A stretch of 20,890 nt of DNA. Source: an uncultured Muribaculaceae bacterium. GTDB lineage: Bacteria; Bacteroidota; Bacteroidia; Bacteroidales; Muribaculaceae. The notes under the pieces are model-generated. The model was not told the origin of the DNA. It was given only the letters and a program-made list of their open reading frames with translations, and ran no database searches. The stretch lies in the NCBI GenBank assembly GCA_910586595.1, contig CAJUJB010000019.1, forward strand, positions 29,320 through 50,209, read 5' to 3'. Below, piece by piece: positions 7,514 to 15,879 of the stretch. The translations under genes were made by a program, and so were the position numbers. Within the stretch, counting starts at the first letter, position 1; the number at the start of each line of letters is the position of its first letter.

Positions 7514-8524
7514 ATGATTGAAGAAATATATCATCCTTCCGCCTCCCGCTACAATGCCGACGGTATGATTTACCGCCGGGCTGGGGCGAGTGGAATATTG
7601 CTGCCGGCCATTTCGCTTGGGCTCTGGCAGAATTTTGGAGATACAGTGCCCTTTTCACGCAGCAAAGGTATAATGCACTATGCCTTTGACCATGGAATAA
7701 CCCACTTTGATCTCGCCAATAATTATGGGCCGGCTTACGGCACTGCCGAAGAGACATTCGGTCGTATGATGCAGACCTCCTTTGCCCCTTATCGTGACGA
7801 GCTGTTTATATCCACTAAGGCAGGTTATGATATGTGGCCGGGCCCATATGGTAACTGGGGTAGCCGCAAATATCTTATGGCGTCGCTTGACCAGAGTCTG
7901 CGCCGCATGCATCTCGACTATGTCGACATATTTTATATTCACCGCTATGACCCCGTCACCCCGCTGGAGGAGACTCTCCGGGCCTTGGTCGACATCGTGC
8001 GCAGTGGAAAAGCTCTATATGTAGGAATATCCCGCTGGCCTGCCGACGCCCTACGGATTGGCCTTGATTATCTTCGCGCACACGAGTGCCCCTGTCTGCT
8101 TTATCAAGATAGGCTCAACATGCTCGACACCGAGTGCATAGCCAATGGCCGCATTGCCGAAGTCGAGGAACATAAAACTGGATTCATAGCCTTTTCTCCC
8201 TTGGCCCAGGGTCTACTTACCGATCGATATATTTCCGGAGAGATTCCTGAAGATTCCCGTGCGGCCCGCAATTCGCACCTCACAGCCTCTCAGATAACTC
8301 CCGAGCTTGTCGAGCGGCTTCGCGCCTTAAATGCCATTGCTGTCGACAGAGGTCAGACATTGGCGCAGATGGCGCTGGCATGGATTCTGGCTAAAGAAGT
8401 TACCACTTCGGTCATTGTCGGTGCAAGCTCAGAGCGCCAGCTGGCATCAAATCTGTCGGCCTTGTCTAATCTCAGCTTCAGTCAGACTGAGCTTGAGGCG
8501 ATCGCGTCTATCGTTTCGGCATAG
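7514..8524 (+). CDS. Aldo/keto reductase, YghZ / L-glyceraldehyde-3-phosphate reductase type
   Basis: A 336-residue NAD(P)H-dependent oxidoreductase of the AKR14 (YghZ/GPR) group, cytoplasmic, with no signal peptide. The N-terminal YHPSASRY and MIYRRAGASGILLPAISLGLW are characteristic of this branch. The catalytic tetrad is Asp66 and Tyr71 (HFDLANNYGPAYG), Lys102 (ISTKAGYD) and His143 (YIHRYDP); the C-terminal GASS..QL motif binds the cofactor phosphate. Characterised relatives reduce L-glyceraldehyde 3-phosphate and methylglyoxal, so detoxifying reactive aldehydes from sugar breakdown is plausible; the native substrate is not readable here. It lies 68 nt downstream of the beta-galactosidase gene, separated by a stem-loop. 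It ends in TAG, 4 nt from the convergent ZIP gene. Confidence 0.9.
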   Translation: MIEEIYHPSASRYNADGMIYRRAGASGILLPAISLGLWQNFGDTVPFSRSKGIMHYAFDHGITHFDLANNYGPAYGTAEETFGRMMQTSFAPYRDELFISTKAGYDMWPGPYGNWGSRKYLMASLDQSLRRMHLDYVDIFYIHRYDPVTPLEETLRALVDIVRSGKALYVGISRWPADALRIGLDYLRAHECPCLLYQDRLNMLDTECIANGRIAEVEEHKTGFIAFSPLAQGLLTDRYISGEIPEDSRAARNSHLTASQITPELVERLRALNAIAVDRGQTLAQMALAWILAKEVTTSVIVGASSERQLASNLSALSNLSFSQTELEAIASIVSA

Positions 8525-8528
8525 CCCG

Positions 8529-9293
8529 TCACGCTGTGAGCTGACGGATGATCAGCAGTGTCAGCACTCCGGCAACCAAAGCGTAGGTTGCCTGCTTCTG
8601 GAAGCCGTGGGCATGTGTCTCGGGTATCATCTCATCTGAGAGGACATAGAGCATGGCGCCTCCGGCAACTCCCAGCAAGGCCGGCAGCAGGGCAGAGGAA
8701 ATGGTGCCCAGAAAATAGCCTACGAAGACTCCCGAGAGCTCAATGGCGGCGATTGCCAGTGCAACACCTACTGTGCGCAGACGGCTCACTCCAATCAGCA
8801 ACAGTGGGGTCACCACCACCAGGCCTTCCGGAATATTCTGCAATGCGATGGATATGGTAACAGCCCAGGCATTGTCAACGTTATGGCCATCGAATGTTAC
8901 GCCCGTGGCCATGCCTTCCGGAAATTTGTGTATCGCAATCGCAAGCACAAAGAGAAGGACTCGGTTGACCGATCGTGTATAGTCGGGATGGTGCTCGTCT
9001 TCGTCTATGCCTGATAGATGGTGGAGGTGTGGCGTAAGGAAATCGATGCAGCTTATCAAGAGTACACCGCAAATCACACCTATGGTGACCTGCCACCATC
9101 CGGTACTCCCGGCGAGTTCGACTCCTTCGAGAATGAGGCACACGACGGCCGCACCGAGCATCATACCGGCGCAGAAGCCCAGAAAGATGTCGTTTAGCTT
9201 ATGAGGAATGCGCTTGAAGAAAAAACCTATGAAGGATCCTAAAAGAGAGGATATCCCTAAGGCCAGCGCGCTTATAGTTACGTCTGAAATCAT
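8529..9293 (-). CDS. ZIP-family metal (zinc/divalent cation) transporter
   Basis: A 254-residue inner-membrane protein with about eight hydrophobic segments. The two ZIP signatures are present: HKFPEG (His122, Glu126) in TM4 and QNIPEG (Asn153, Glu156) in TM5, which form the binuclear metal site. A histidine/acid-rich loop (HLHHLSGIDEDEHH, about 89-102) between TM3 and TM4 is typical of metal-binding loops in this family. The closest general type is ZupT/GufA, which takes up Zn2+ and other divalent ions. It stands alone, convergent with the aldo/keto reductase gene 4 nt away; a small hairpin (ccgtca 8526-8531 with tgacgg 8542-8547) spans its 3' end, without a T run. A -7 type promoter box lies 24 nt upstream of the start. 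Confidence 0.92.
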   Translation of the reverse strand: MISDVTISALALGISSLLGSFIGFFFKRIPHKLNDIFLGFCAGMMLGAAVVCLILEGVELAGSTGWWQVTIGVICGVLLISCIDFLTPHLHHLSGIDEDEHHPDYTRSVNRVLLFVLAIAIHKFPEGMATGVTFDGHNVDNAWAVTISIALQNIPEGLVVVTPLLLIGVSRLRTVGVALAIAAIELSGVFVGYFLGTISSALLPALLGVAGGAMLYVLSDEMIPETHAHGFQKQATYALVAGVLTLLIIRQLTA

Positions 9294-9316
9294 AAGTGAA
9301 TGGTTGAAGCGTTTTG

Positions 9317-9324
9317 CAAATATA
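9317..9324 (-). promoter_or_regulatory. Probable -7 promoter element of the ZIP transporter gene
   Basis: Minus-strand TATATTTG matches the Bacteroidetes -7 consensus TAnnTTTG and lies 23 nt before the ATG at 9293. I found no TTTG at the expected 19-21 nt upstream; the nearest candidate, TTTC, is 25 nt away, so only the -7 element is supported. Confidence 0.5.
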
Positions 9325-9380
9325 CAACAAATTTGCGTAGGCTATGATTGAAAATAATCTTTCAATTATGGCGAATATAC

Positions 9381-9410
9381 AAAAAACTCCCGCCGTCAGC
9401 GGGAGTTTTT
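9381..9410 (-). terminator. Rho-independent terminator ending the minus-strand salvage operon
   Basis: actcccgc (9386-9393) pairs with gcgggagt (9399-9406) around a 5-nt loop, flanked by an A tract (9381-9385) and a T tract (9407-9410), so it works in either direction. Read on the minus strand it follows the SGNH hydrolase stop by about 20 nt and ends in a run of U. The ZIP gene further on has its own promoter element, so the operon most likely ends here. Confidence 0.9.
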
Positions 9411-9428
9411 ATATAACTATAAAGGGAT

Positions 9429-10094
9429 TTACTCTGTGATATAGGGTAAAAGAACCTCTTTCCAGATCATGTAGCCTGGTGCAAGCAGATGCAGACCGTC
9501 GTTGGTTAATTCTGCTTTAAGATTACCGTTTTCGTCTGCGAAATGCGGATATAGGTCTATCCATGTCACACCTTTTGACGAGGCCATTTTTTGCAGCCGT
9601 GTGTTGATGTCGCGTATGGTCTGTTCTTTATCTGTCAGCAGCCGGTAGCGTGCGAATGAATTATTGATAGGCAGCAGCGACTGGAGATACAGTCGTGTCG
9701 TAGGAGACTCTGTGAGTATACGGTCAACCAAGCCCTCGACCGCAGTGGCGATAGAGTCGGCAGTCAGATCATGGCTCACATCATTCACACCGCAAAGAAG
9801 AAAAATCTTGGCGGGTTTACCTTTAAGTACTCCGTCGAGACGCTGGTTGATGCCTTCGGCTATGTCGCCGTTTATGCCTCGGTTGAGCACATTGGGCATG
9901 CCCAGCAGTTCATGCCACTCACAGCCATGGGTTAGGCTGTTGCCGACCATGACTATCGACGTAGAGTCGACACCGAGCGCGTCGAAGAGCGATGCACGTT
10001 GGTAGTAGAGCTCGGAGAATTTCTCTGCGCTGGCATTCATGGATGCGGCGAACGCAAGCGCAATCGCCACCGTCAGTCGACCGATAAATTTCAT
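9429..10094 (-). CDS. Secreted SGNH/GDSL-family hydrolase (esterase)
   Basis: A 221-residue protein with a signal peptide (MKFIGRLTVAIALAFAASMNASA, cut about residue 23). The four SGNH blocks are present: Ser53 in VMVGNSLTHG, Gly75 in GINGD, Asn104 in CGVNDV, and the Asp199/His202 pair in DGLHL. These enzymes are esterases or lipases; many secreted bacterial ones deacetylate carbohydrates. The ATG overlaps the murQ stop by 1 nt (TAATG), so it is translated with murQ and is the last gene of the operon. From context I suspect it removes O-acetyl or similar ester groups from peptidoglycan sugars, but substrate cannot be read from the sequence; a general carbohydrate esterase is equally possible. 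Confidence 0.85.
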   Translation of the reverse strand: MKFIGRLTVAIALAFAASMNASAEKFSELYYQRASLFDALGVDSTSIVMVGNSLTHGCEWHELLGMPNVLNRGINGDIAEGINQRLDGVLKGKPAKIFLLCGVNDVSHDLTADSIATAVEGLVDRILTESPTTRLYLQSLLPINNSFARYRLLTDKEQTIRDINTRLQKMASSKGVTWIDLYPHFADENGNLKAELTNDGLHLLAPGYMIWKEVLLPYITE

Positions 10095-10924
10095 TAGGCT
10101 TCCTCCTCTTCGTGGCCGCGGTAGGCGTCGACAGCTTTTTTCACAGATCCGTGCATGAGCAGGAGGCGCTTGGCATCGTCATAATTCATGCCGAGTTCTT
10201 CCACAATCATGCGAGTGCCGCGGTCTACGAGCTTAGCGTTCGAGAGCTGCATGTTTACCATCTTGTTGCCTTTCACACGGCCCATCTTGATCATGGTGGC
10301 AGTAGTGATCATGTTGCAGATCATCTTTTGGCCTGTGCCGCTCTTCATGCGTGAGCTACCGGTGACATATTCGGGGCCTACAACCATTTCTATGGCGATG
10401 TCGGCAGCTTCCGACACGGGTGCGTCGGGGTTAGAGGTGATAGCTGCCGTCAGAATACCATGCTTGCGGCATTCCTTGAGGGCTCCGATAACATAGGGGG
10501 TCGTGCCTGAGGCTGCGATGCCGATTACAGTATCTTTATCGTTGATGTCAAATTTTTCAAGGTCGCGCCAGCCTTGGAGTGTGTCGTCCTCGGCGTTTTC
10601 AACAGGGTTGCGGAGTGCGGTGTCGCCGCCGGCGATAAGACCGATCACCCAGCTGGGCTCCATGCCGAATGTTGGAGGAATCTCAGATGCGTCAAGCACG
10701 CCAAGACGGCCCGAGGTGCCGGCTCCCATGTAGAAAATACGGCCACCGCGTTTCATTCGGGGTACGATTTCGCTTACGAGCTTTTCTACGGCGGGCAAGG
10801 CTTTTTCTACGGCCAGGGCTACCTTTTTGTCTTCGTTGTTGATGTCGTGGAGAATTTCTCCTACAGATTTCTTTTCAAGGTCGTTGTAGAGCGAGGGTTG
10901 TTCGCTGATTTTTACAAATGCCAT
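10094..10924 (-). CDS. murQ: N-acetylmuramic acid 6-phosphate etherase MurQ
   Basis: MurQ is a cytoplasmic SIS-domain enzyme that cleaves the lactyl ether of MurNAc-6-phosphate, giving GlcNAc-6-phosphate and D-lactate. The 276-residue protein carries the diagnostic GAGTSGRLGVLDASEIPPTFG stretch, of which GAGTSGRLGVLDASEI spans 67-82. Glu81 and Glu112 (in ENAEDD) match the catalytic Glu83 and Glu114 of E. coli MurQ, and SSRMKSGTGQKM is the second sugar-phosphate loop. It is slightly shorter than E. coli MurQ (298 residues), mainly at the C-terminus. It follows the kinase gene after 52 nt containing a hairpin and overlaps the SGNH gene by 1 nt. No MurR-type regulator is present in the window. 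Confidence 0.96.
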   Translation of the reverse strand: MAFVKISEQPSLYNDLEKKSVGEILHDINNEDKKVALAVEKALPAVEKLVSEIVPRMKRGGRIFYMGAGTSGRLGVLDASEIPPTFGMEPSWVIGLIAGGDTALRNPVENAEDDTLQGWRDLEKFDINDKDTVIGIAASGTTPYVIGALKECRKHGILTAAITSNPDAPVSEAADIAIEMVVGPEYVTGSSRMKSGTGQKMICNMITTATMIKMGRVKGNKMVNMQLSNAKLVDRGTRMIVEELGMNYDDAKRLLLMHGSVKKAVDAYRGHEEEEA

Positions 10925-10945
10925 TGCAAGTATTGTTTAGGTGTC

Positions 10946-10970
10946 GTAGCCGGAGATGGCCTCCGGCTAC
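10946..10970 (-). other. Perfect 10-bp stem-loop between the kinase and murQ genes
   Basis: gtagccggag pairs perfectly with ctccggctac around a 5-nt loop in the only sizeable gap in the 3' half of the operon. It is not followed by a U tract on the minus strand, so it is more likely an RNA processing or stability element, or a weak attenuator, than a terminator. Confidence 0.6.
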
Positions 10971-10976
10971 GGTGTT

Positions 10977-11822
10977 TTATGCGTGAAATTTGATGAGACC
11001 TTCCATCGGGCTCTTTACAATCTGGCCGACGGTGCAGCCTTCGGCAGCTGCTGCTTCGCGCAGCACGTCTGCGAAATAGTAAGCGATTGAGCCGATGAAG
11101 TTCACCGGGTGTTTGCTGTAGTCGGTGTATTGCTTGATGTTGCGGCGGAAGAATGCACGGAAGGCATTGAGTACGAGTTCGTGGATCTCAGGCACTGCTA
11201 TGTTCTTGCTCAGGAAGGGGGTGACTGAGGCAAGGAAACGGTTGGCCTGAGGCTCGCGGTATACGCGGCGGATAATGCCGAGCAGGTCGAGATCGTATTC
11301 GTCAAGGAAGGCTGCGCATATTTCGGCAGGCAGTTGTTTCTTGAGCACATCGCCTAAGAAAAGCTTGCCAAGCACGGCGCCACTGCCTTCGTCACCAAGA
11401 ATGAATCCGAGCGGAGATACATTGGAGGCGATGCCGGTGCCGTCGTAGAGACATGAGTTGGAGCCGGTGCCAAGAATGCAGGCGATGCCGGGTTCGCGGC
11501 CGCATAGTGCGCGGGCGGCTGCCAGGAGGTCGGTATATACCTCTACAGTCTCTGCTGAGGGAAGGTTGGCGCGTATAGCTCGTGCCACATTGCCGCATAC
11601 TTCAGCAGATATACACCCTGCGCCATAGAAGAAGACTGCAGTGATTTCAGAAGCTATGTCTCCCAACTCGGGTATGAGCTGGTCGGCGATGCGCTGGCGC
11701 ATTTCCTCTTCTGTGAGCATGACTGCATTCATACCCATGGTGAATACCTGTTTTTCGACTTTTTCGTTGTTGAGGGCGCACCAGTCGATTTTAGTGCTGC
11801 CGCAGTCGGCGATAAGTATCAT
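10977..11822 (-). CDS. murK: BadF/BadG-type sugar kinase, probable MurNAc kinase (MurK-like)
   Basis: A 281-residue cytoplasmic ASKHA-fold kinase of the BadF/BadG/BcrA/BcrD (GlcNAc kinase-like) family. Visible elements: phosphate-1 loop DCGSTKIDW (residues 6-14), the likely catalytic Asp98 in YTDLLAAARA, phosphate-2 loop GTGSNS (118-123), GDEGSG (143-148) and the C-terminal adenosine motif GSIAYYFADVL. A BadF-type kinase next to murQ is the arrangement in Tannerella forsythia, where MurK phosphorylates MurNAc at O6. Since MurQ needs MurNAc-6-phosphate and no PTS is seen, this enzyme is the natural supplier; GlcNAc could be a second substrate. Its ATG overlaps the stop of the DUF5009 gene (ATGA), implying coupled translation. 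The symbol is by context and family, not proof. Confidence 0.85.
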   Translation of the reverse strand: MILIADCGSTKIDWCALNNEKVEKQVFTMGMNAVMLTEEEMRQRIADQLIPELGDIASEITAVFFYGAGCISAEVCGNVARAIRANLPSAETVEVYTDLLAAARALCGREPGIACILGTGSNSCLYDGTGIASNVSPLGFILGDEGSGAVLGKLFLGDVLKKQLPAEICAAFLDEYDLDLLGIIRRVYREPQANRFLASVTPFLSKNIAVPEIHELVLNAFRAFFRRNIKQYTDYSKHPVNFIGSIAYYFADVLREAAAAEGCTVGQIVKSPMEGLIKFHA

Positions 11823-13015
11823 ATTTTAATGTATATTTTCTTGCGGTATAGGATATAACCGATACACCAGTTAAGTAGTACGAAAAGAATGGCGAAGAAG
11901 AGGGAGGCCAGAGTGGCATTGCCGCCGCAAAGGGGAACAAGGCACTCCTGATAAATGAGGTTTTTGATTGAGATGACTCCTGATTCGGCCGCGCTCCAAG
12001 GTATCTTGACGAGTCCTATGACGAGGCTCAGCACGGCAGCAAGGCAGTAGAGGAACAGCGGGTTGATGCCGAATGACTCGAAGAATAGGCACCATTTCTT
12101 ATAACCGCGTATGTCGATGATCCAGATAAGTAAGCCCAGGAAGCTCGCTCCGAGTCCGCAGGTGGTGAGTACGAATGTCGGCGACCAGATTTTTTTGTTA
12201 ATCGGCATTCCGTAGTCAAGCAGAAAACCTGCGAATGTGAGGATAGTGCCTACAATGAAGAGGCTATTGATGCGGAGGTTGTTGTCTTTGGTGCGCATGA
12301 TCAGGTCGCCGCAGAGGAAACCGATCAGCATGTGCGCGATTGAAGGCAAGGTGCTCAGCAAGCCTTCCGGATCGAGATGTAGGCGTACACCACCTACAAT
12401 ATCTGTATACAGATGGTCGGGGCCGATGAGCTTATTGTCTACGATATAGAGCACGTTTGTGTCGGAGAACGCGAAACCGTTGCCGGTAAGAAGTATGATG
12501 GAGTAGAGCACAAGCATTCCCACAACAGTCCACGACAGACCCTTGCGGGGAATGAGGAGGGCCATGGTGGCGCCTATGCCATAGCAAAGGGCCAGTCGAG
12601 GCATGACGCCGAGAACTCGGATACGGTTGAAGTTGGAGATTGCCTCAAGGAAGGTGGCATCGTTAAGTATGCCACGGAGGAAGAGGCCGAACCATGCGAT
12701 TGCAATACCGATAAGGTATAGCACTACGGTACGGCGCAGTATCTTCGAGAATGATTTCCAGCTGAACTCAAACTGGTATTTGCGCAGCGAGAAGTAAGTG
12801 GAAATACCCATGATGAACATGAAGAACGGGAAAACAAGGTCGGTCGGTGTCAGTCCGTTCCATTCTGCATGCCTCAGAGGGGCGTAGATGTCGCCCCATG
12901 AGCCTGGATTGTTCACCAGAATCATTCCCGCGATGGTGATGCCCCTGAGTATGTCAAGGGCGAGCAGGCGTCCTCCTCCTTTAGGAGCCGTAGCTGCTTG
13001 TGCGGATTGTTTCAT
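11819..13015 (-). CDS. DUF5009/HGSNAT-like membrane protein (MurT-like; transporter or transmembrane acetyltransferase)
   Basis: About 398 residues with roughly ten hydrophobic segments. LALDILRGITIAGMILVNNP, RHAEWNGLTPTDLVFPFFMFIMG and RVLGVMPRLALCYG match the heparan-alpha-glucosaminide N-acetyltransferase (HGSNAT, COG4299) family; His49 in RHAEWNG lines up with the catalytic His269 of human HGSNAT. A protein encoded next to murK and murQ in Tannerella forsythia (MurT) was reported as a MurNAc inner-membrane transporter; I believe it belongs to this family but cannot verify that here. I chose the ATG at 13015 because it gives a normal cytoplasmic N-terminus and avoids the 28-nt overlap with the preceding gene that the ATG at 13081 would create. 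The stop overlaps the kinase start. Substrate transport, sugar acetylation, or both remain possible. Confidence 0.85.
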   Translation of the reverse strand: MKQSAQAATAPKGGGRLLALDILRGITIAGMILVNNPGSWGDIYAPLRHAEWNGLTPTDLVFPFFMFIMGISTYFSLRKYQFEFSWKSFSKILRRTVVLYLIGIAIAWFGLFLRGILNDATFLEAISNFNRIRVLGVMPRLALCYGIGATMALLIPRKGLSWTVVGMLVLYSIILLTGNGFAFSDTNVLYIVDNKLIGPDHLYTDIVGGVRLHLDPEGLLSTLPSIAHMLIGFLCGDLIMRTKDNNLRINSLFIVGTILTFAGFLLDYGMPINKKIWSPTFVLTTCGLGASFLGLLIWIIDIRGYKKWCLFFESFGINPLFLYCLAAVLSLVIGLVKIPWSAAESGVISIKNLIYQECLVPLCGGNATLASLFFAILFVLLNWCIGYILYRKKIYIKI

Positions 13016-13053
13016 AGTGTGCAGTTTAAATAGTATTGGATTATAGATAAGAG

Positions 13054-15870
13054 TTATTTTTGCTTGGCTGGGGTCGTACACTCGTCAACAAGGTAGACTA
13101 TCGACTTATAGGGAATGCCTCCGTTGGTGGTCAGACCTATCTCGCAGGTGCGCGAATTGGAGTAACCATACTTGATGCCAGCGGCTTCCAGTTGCGGGCG
13201 CAGTTTGCGCAGGCCCCAGGAATTCAGTTCTGGATAGGTAAATCCTTTGTCGCCGGCGAATCCGCAGCAACCAACCTCGGCAGGAACGAGTACTTTGCTT
13301 GAGCATTTCTGCGCAAGAGCCACAATCTTGTCGCCAAGACCCATACGGCGGCTTGAGCAGGTGATATGCACGGCTATCGGAGTGTCGTGGCGGTGGAATA
13401 CCAGGCTGGGCACGAGGTAGTCGTGTATGAATTCGGTAGGCTCATGTATGGTGAGGCTCTTGATGTGCTCGCGCATGCGGTGCATGCAGGGGCTCTGATC
13501 ACATACGATTGGGAGCTTGCCGCCTTGCGACGCTTTGTAGAGGGCTTCTTCGAGTTCGGCAGTCTTGGCATCGGCAATATCTGGCATGCCTTTGCTCTCC
13601 CAGATCATGCCACAGCACAGACCGCTCATATTCTCGGGGAATATTACCTCATATCCTGCCTTGCGGCACAGACCTACGAATACTTCGGCAAGTGGCCGCA
13701 CTTTGGCGTCAGATTCCTCGCTCTGGCCCATGGTGCGGTTGATGCACGAGGGGAAGTATACGAGTTTACGGGGTTGAGGCGGACGGACTGCCTCTACGAC
13801 CTTCCGTGGGTAGAATGGCGCGGGCAGAGATGGCGTCCAGAGTGGGAAGCCTGCCTTGTGCATGACTTTGCCTACTGAGGCCACGCCCTTGTCGCCAATG
13901 ACACTGTGTGCCATGTCGGCGCATGCGAGAGCTATGCGCAGGCCTGCCGATACGCCGGCCAGGTGTTCTGCAGCCCAGCGGCCGAGTTTTTTACCCGATG
14001 GCGACAGCTGACGCTCGCGTATGTCGTGGATCATGTCGGAGGTATTGATTCCCATCGGGCACGAGGTGCTGCAGAGGCCGTCGCCCGCACAGGTTTCGTT
14101 ACCAAGATATTTGAAGCCTTCTTCAAGGCGATGCAGACGCTCGGGATTTTCTCCGGTATTTTTCAGACGCGATATTTCACGTTGTACTACAATTCGCTGA
14201 CGTGCCGAAAGTGTGAGGCCACAGCTAACGCAGTTGACTTCGCAGAAACCGCATTCGATACAACGGTCGACATGTGGATCGGTCAGTGGCAGTGGCTTCA
14301 TGCCACGCACGAAGCAATCCGGGTCATCGTTGAAGATTACTCCGGGATTGAGGATTCCCTGAGGGTCAAATGCCGCTTTGAGGCGTTTCATCAGCTCCCA
14401 GGCTTTCGATCCCCATTCGGCTTCGACAAATGGGGCCATATTGCGGCCTGTGCCATGCTCTGCCTTGAGAGAACCATTGAAGCGGCCTACCACTAGTTCT
14501 TCAATCTTCTCCATCAGGTGACGGTATTTGTCTATCTCTTCCTGAGTATCGAAGGATTGGGCTATTACAAAGTGGTAGTTTCCTTCAAGGGCGTGACCAT
14601 ATATGCAGGCGTCATCATACCCGCAATCTTCAAGCAATTTTGCCAGAGCTACGGTCGCTTCAGGAAGGTTATCGATATGGAATGCGATGTCTTCGATCAG
14701 GGCTGTGGTGCCGAGCGGACGCGTACCACCAACGGCTGGGAATACACCCGAGCGCATCAGCCACCATGCGGCAACTTCCTCGGGGTCGGTAGAGAAATGT
14801 ACCTCCTTGAAGAGCTTGAATGGTTTGAGCACTTCAAGAGTGGCGTCGATCTGTTTCTGTAATTCTTCCGCGCTGTCGGCTTCAGTCTGGAGCAGAAGAG
14901 CCGTAAGCCCTTCGCCGGTTGTATCGCCTACCGACCGCAGCGATTTTTTGTCAAGCAGTTCGCATGCTTGAACGGGTGCGTTTTTACGCATGGCCACCAC
15001 GGCGCGGCATGCTTCGGCCATATCGTCGAAGTATAGCATGGCCGATGCGGTGAATGGCTTTTCTTCACCGGTATTGATGGTGACTTCACTCAGGAAGGCG
15101 AGGGTGCCTTCACTGCCTACCATGCAGTGTGCGATTATATCGAAAATATCATCGTAGAGGATGAACGGAAGTAGATTGAGACCGGTAACGTTCTTGATCG
15201 AGTATTTGTCGCGGATCAACTCTGTGAGCGCTTCATCGGCTGCAATAGTATCTTTGATCAGTTGTATCTCGTCGAGCATGGCCGCGTGTGTGCGGGCAAA
15301 CTCCTCGCGGGAGTCTTTGTCGGCGGTGTCGAGAACCGTGCCATCGGCAAGTATGATACGGATCGAGCGGAGCACACGGTCGCTGTTCGCATGTGTGCCG
15401 CATTTCATTCCGGAGGCATTGTTGATGACAATACCTCCTACCATGGCCGACTTCTTCGAGGCGGGGTCTGGCGGGAAAACTCTACCATAAGGTTTGAGAA
15501 TCTCGCTTACACGGGCTCCGACTATACCTGGCTGGAGCGCGATGGCGTGAGCCTTCTCATCTAAGATACGGTATTTCTCCCAGAATTTGCCGGCTACGAC
15601 AAGAATCGAGTCGGAAATGGCCTGACCTGACAGGCTGGTGCCTGCGGCACGGAAAGTAACGGGCAGCTCCATCCGTCCGGCCGTACGCAAAATCAGCGAG
15701 ACTTCTTCTTCATTTGCGGCCCGTACTACAACTCGGGGCAGCATGCGGTAGAAACCTGCATCTGTGCCCCATGCCAGCAGGCGAAGGTCGTCGGTGTAGA
15801 TACGGTCGTGGCTGATTGTCCGGCCTATCTCCCGTACAAAATCTATATATTTCTGCTCGTTACTTTCCAT
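13054..15870 (-). CDS. FAD-linked and 4Fe-4S oxidoreductase, D-lactate dehydrogenase type (GlcD-GlcF fusion)
   Basis: A 938-residue fusion. Residues about 1-270 form a PCMH-type FAD-binding domain (RAAGTSLSGQA, FPPDPASK, GGIVINNASGMKCG); about 270-520 is the FAD-oxidase C-terminal domain ending in KAEHGTGRNMAPF and DPQGILNPG; then a ferredoxin-like region with Cys537/540/543/547 and Cys594/600/604 (Asp597 in place of the fourth Cys, as is usual in this group); and two CCG domains (GLCCGM, VGCCGF) towards the C-terminus. Such enzymes oxidise D-2-hydroxy acids, most often D-lactate, passing electrons to an acceptor; the related YdiJ group acts on D-2-hydroxyglutarate. Placed between namZ and the MurT/MurK/MurQ genes, it is the obvious consumer of the D-lactate that MurQ releases. 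Gaps are 9 nt upstream and 38 nt downstream. Confidence 0.9.
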   Translation of the reverse strand: MESNEQKYIDFVREIGRTISHDRIYTDDLRLLAWGTDAGFYRMLPRVVVRAANEEEVSLILRTAGRMELPVTFRAAGTSLSGQAISDSILVVAGKFWEKYRILDEKAHAIALQPGIVGARVSEILKPYGRVFPPDPASKKSAMVGGIVINNASGMKCGTHANSDRVLRSIRIILADGTVLDTADKDSREEFARTHAAMLDEIQLIKDTIAADEALTELIRDKYSIKNVTGLNLLPFILYDDIFDIIAHCMVGSEGTLAFLSEVTINTGEEKPFTASAMLYFDDMAEACRAVVAMRKNAPVQACELLDKKSLRSVGDTTGEGLTALLLQTEADSAEELQKQIDATLEVLKPFKLFKEVHFSTDPEEVAAWWLMRSGVFPAVGGTRPLGTTALIEDIAFHIDNLPEATVALAKLLEDCGYDDACIYGHALEGNYHFVIAQSFDTQEEIDKYRHLMEKIEELVVGRFNGSLKAEHGTGRNMAPFVEAEWGSKAWELMKRLKAAFDPQGILNPGVIFNDDPDCFVRGMKPLPLTDPHVDRCIECGFCEVNCVSCGLTLSARQRIVVQREISRLKNTGENPERLHRLEEGFKYLGNETCAGDGLCSTSCPMGINTSDMIHDIRERQLSPSGKKLGRWAAEHLAGVSAGLRIALACADMAHSVIGDKGVASVGKVMHKAGFPLWTPSLPAPFYPRKVVEAVRPPQPRKLVYFPSCINRTMGQSEESDAKVRPLAEVFVGLCRKAGYEVIFPENMSGLCCGMIWESKGMPDIADAKTAELEEALYKASQGGKLPIVCDQSPCMHRMREHIKSLTIHEPTEFIHDYLVPSLVFHRHDTPIAVHITCSSRRMGLGDKIVALAQKCSSKVLVPAEVGCCGFAGDKGFTYPELNSWGLRKLRPQLEAAGIKYGYSNSRTCEIGLTTNGGIPYKSIVYLVDECTTPAKQK

Positions 15871-15879
15871 TGCTGGGGC

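Noticed and set aside
8526..8547. Hairpin between the convergent aldo/keto reductase and ZIP genes as a terminator.
   Set aside because: The 6-bp stem lies mostly within ZIP coding sequence and has no T run in either direction, so I do not call it a terminator.
13016..13081. Longer N-terminus for the DUF5009 protein (ATG at 13081).
   Set aside because: It overlaps the dehydrogenase gene by 28 nt and adds residues not expected before the first membrane helix; the ATG at 13015 gives the usual short basic N-terminus.
13906..14496. Plus-strand open frame of 196 codons inside the dehydrogenase gene.
   Set aside because: It is antisense to the iron-sulfur and FAD C-terminal domains; cysteine-rich look and length come from the opposite coding strand.
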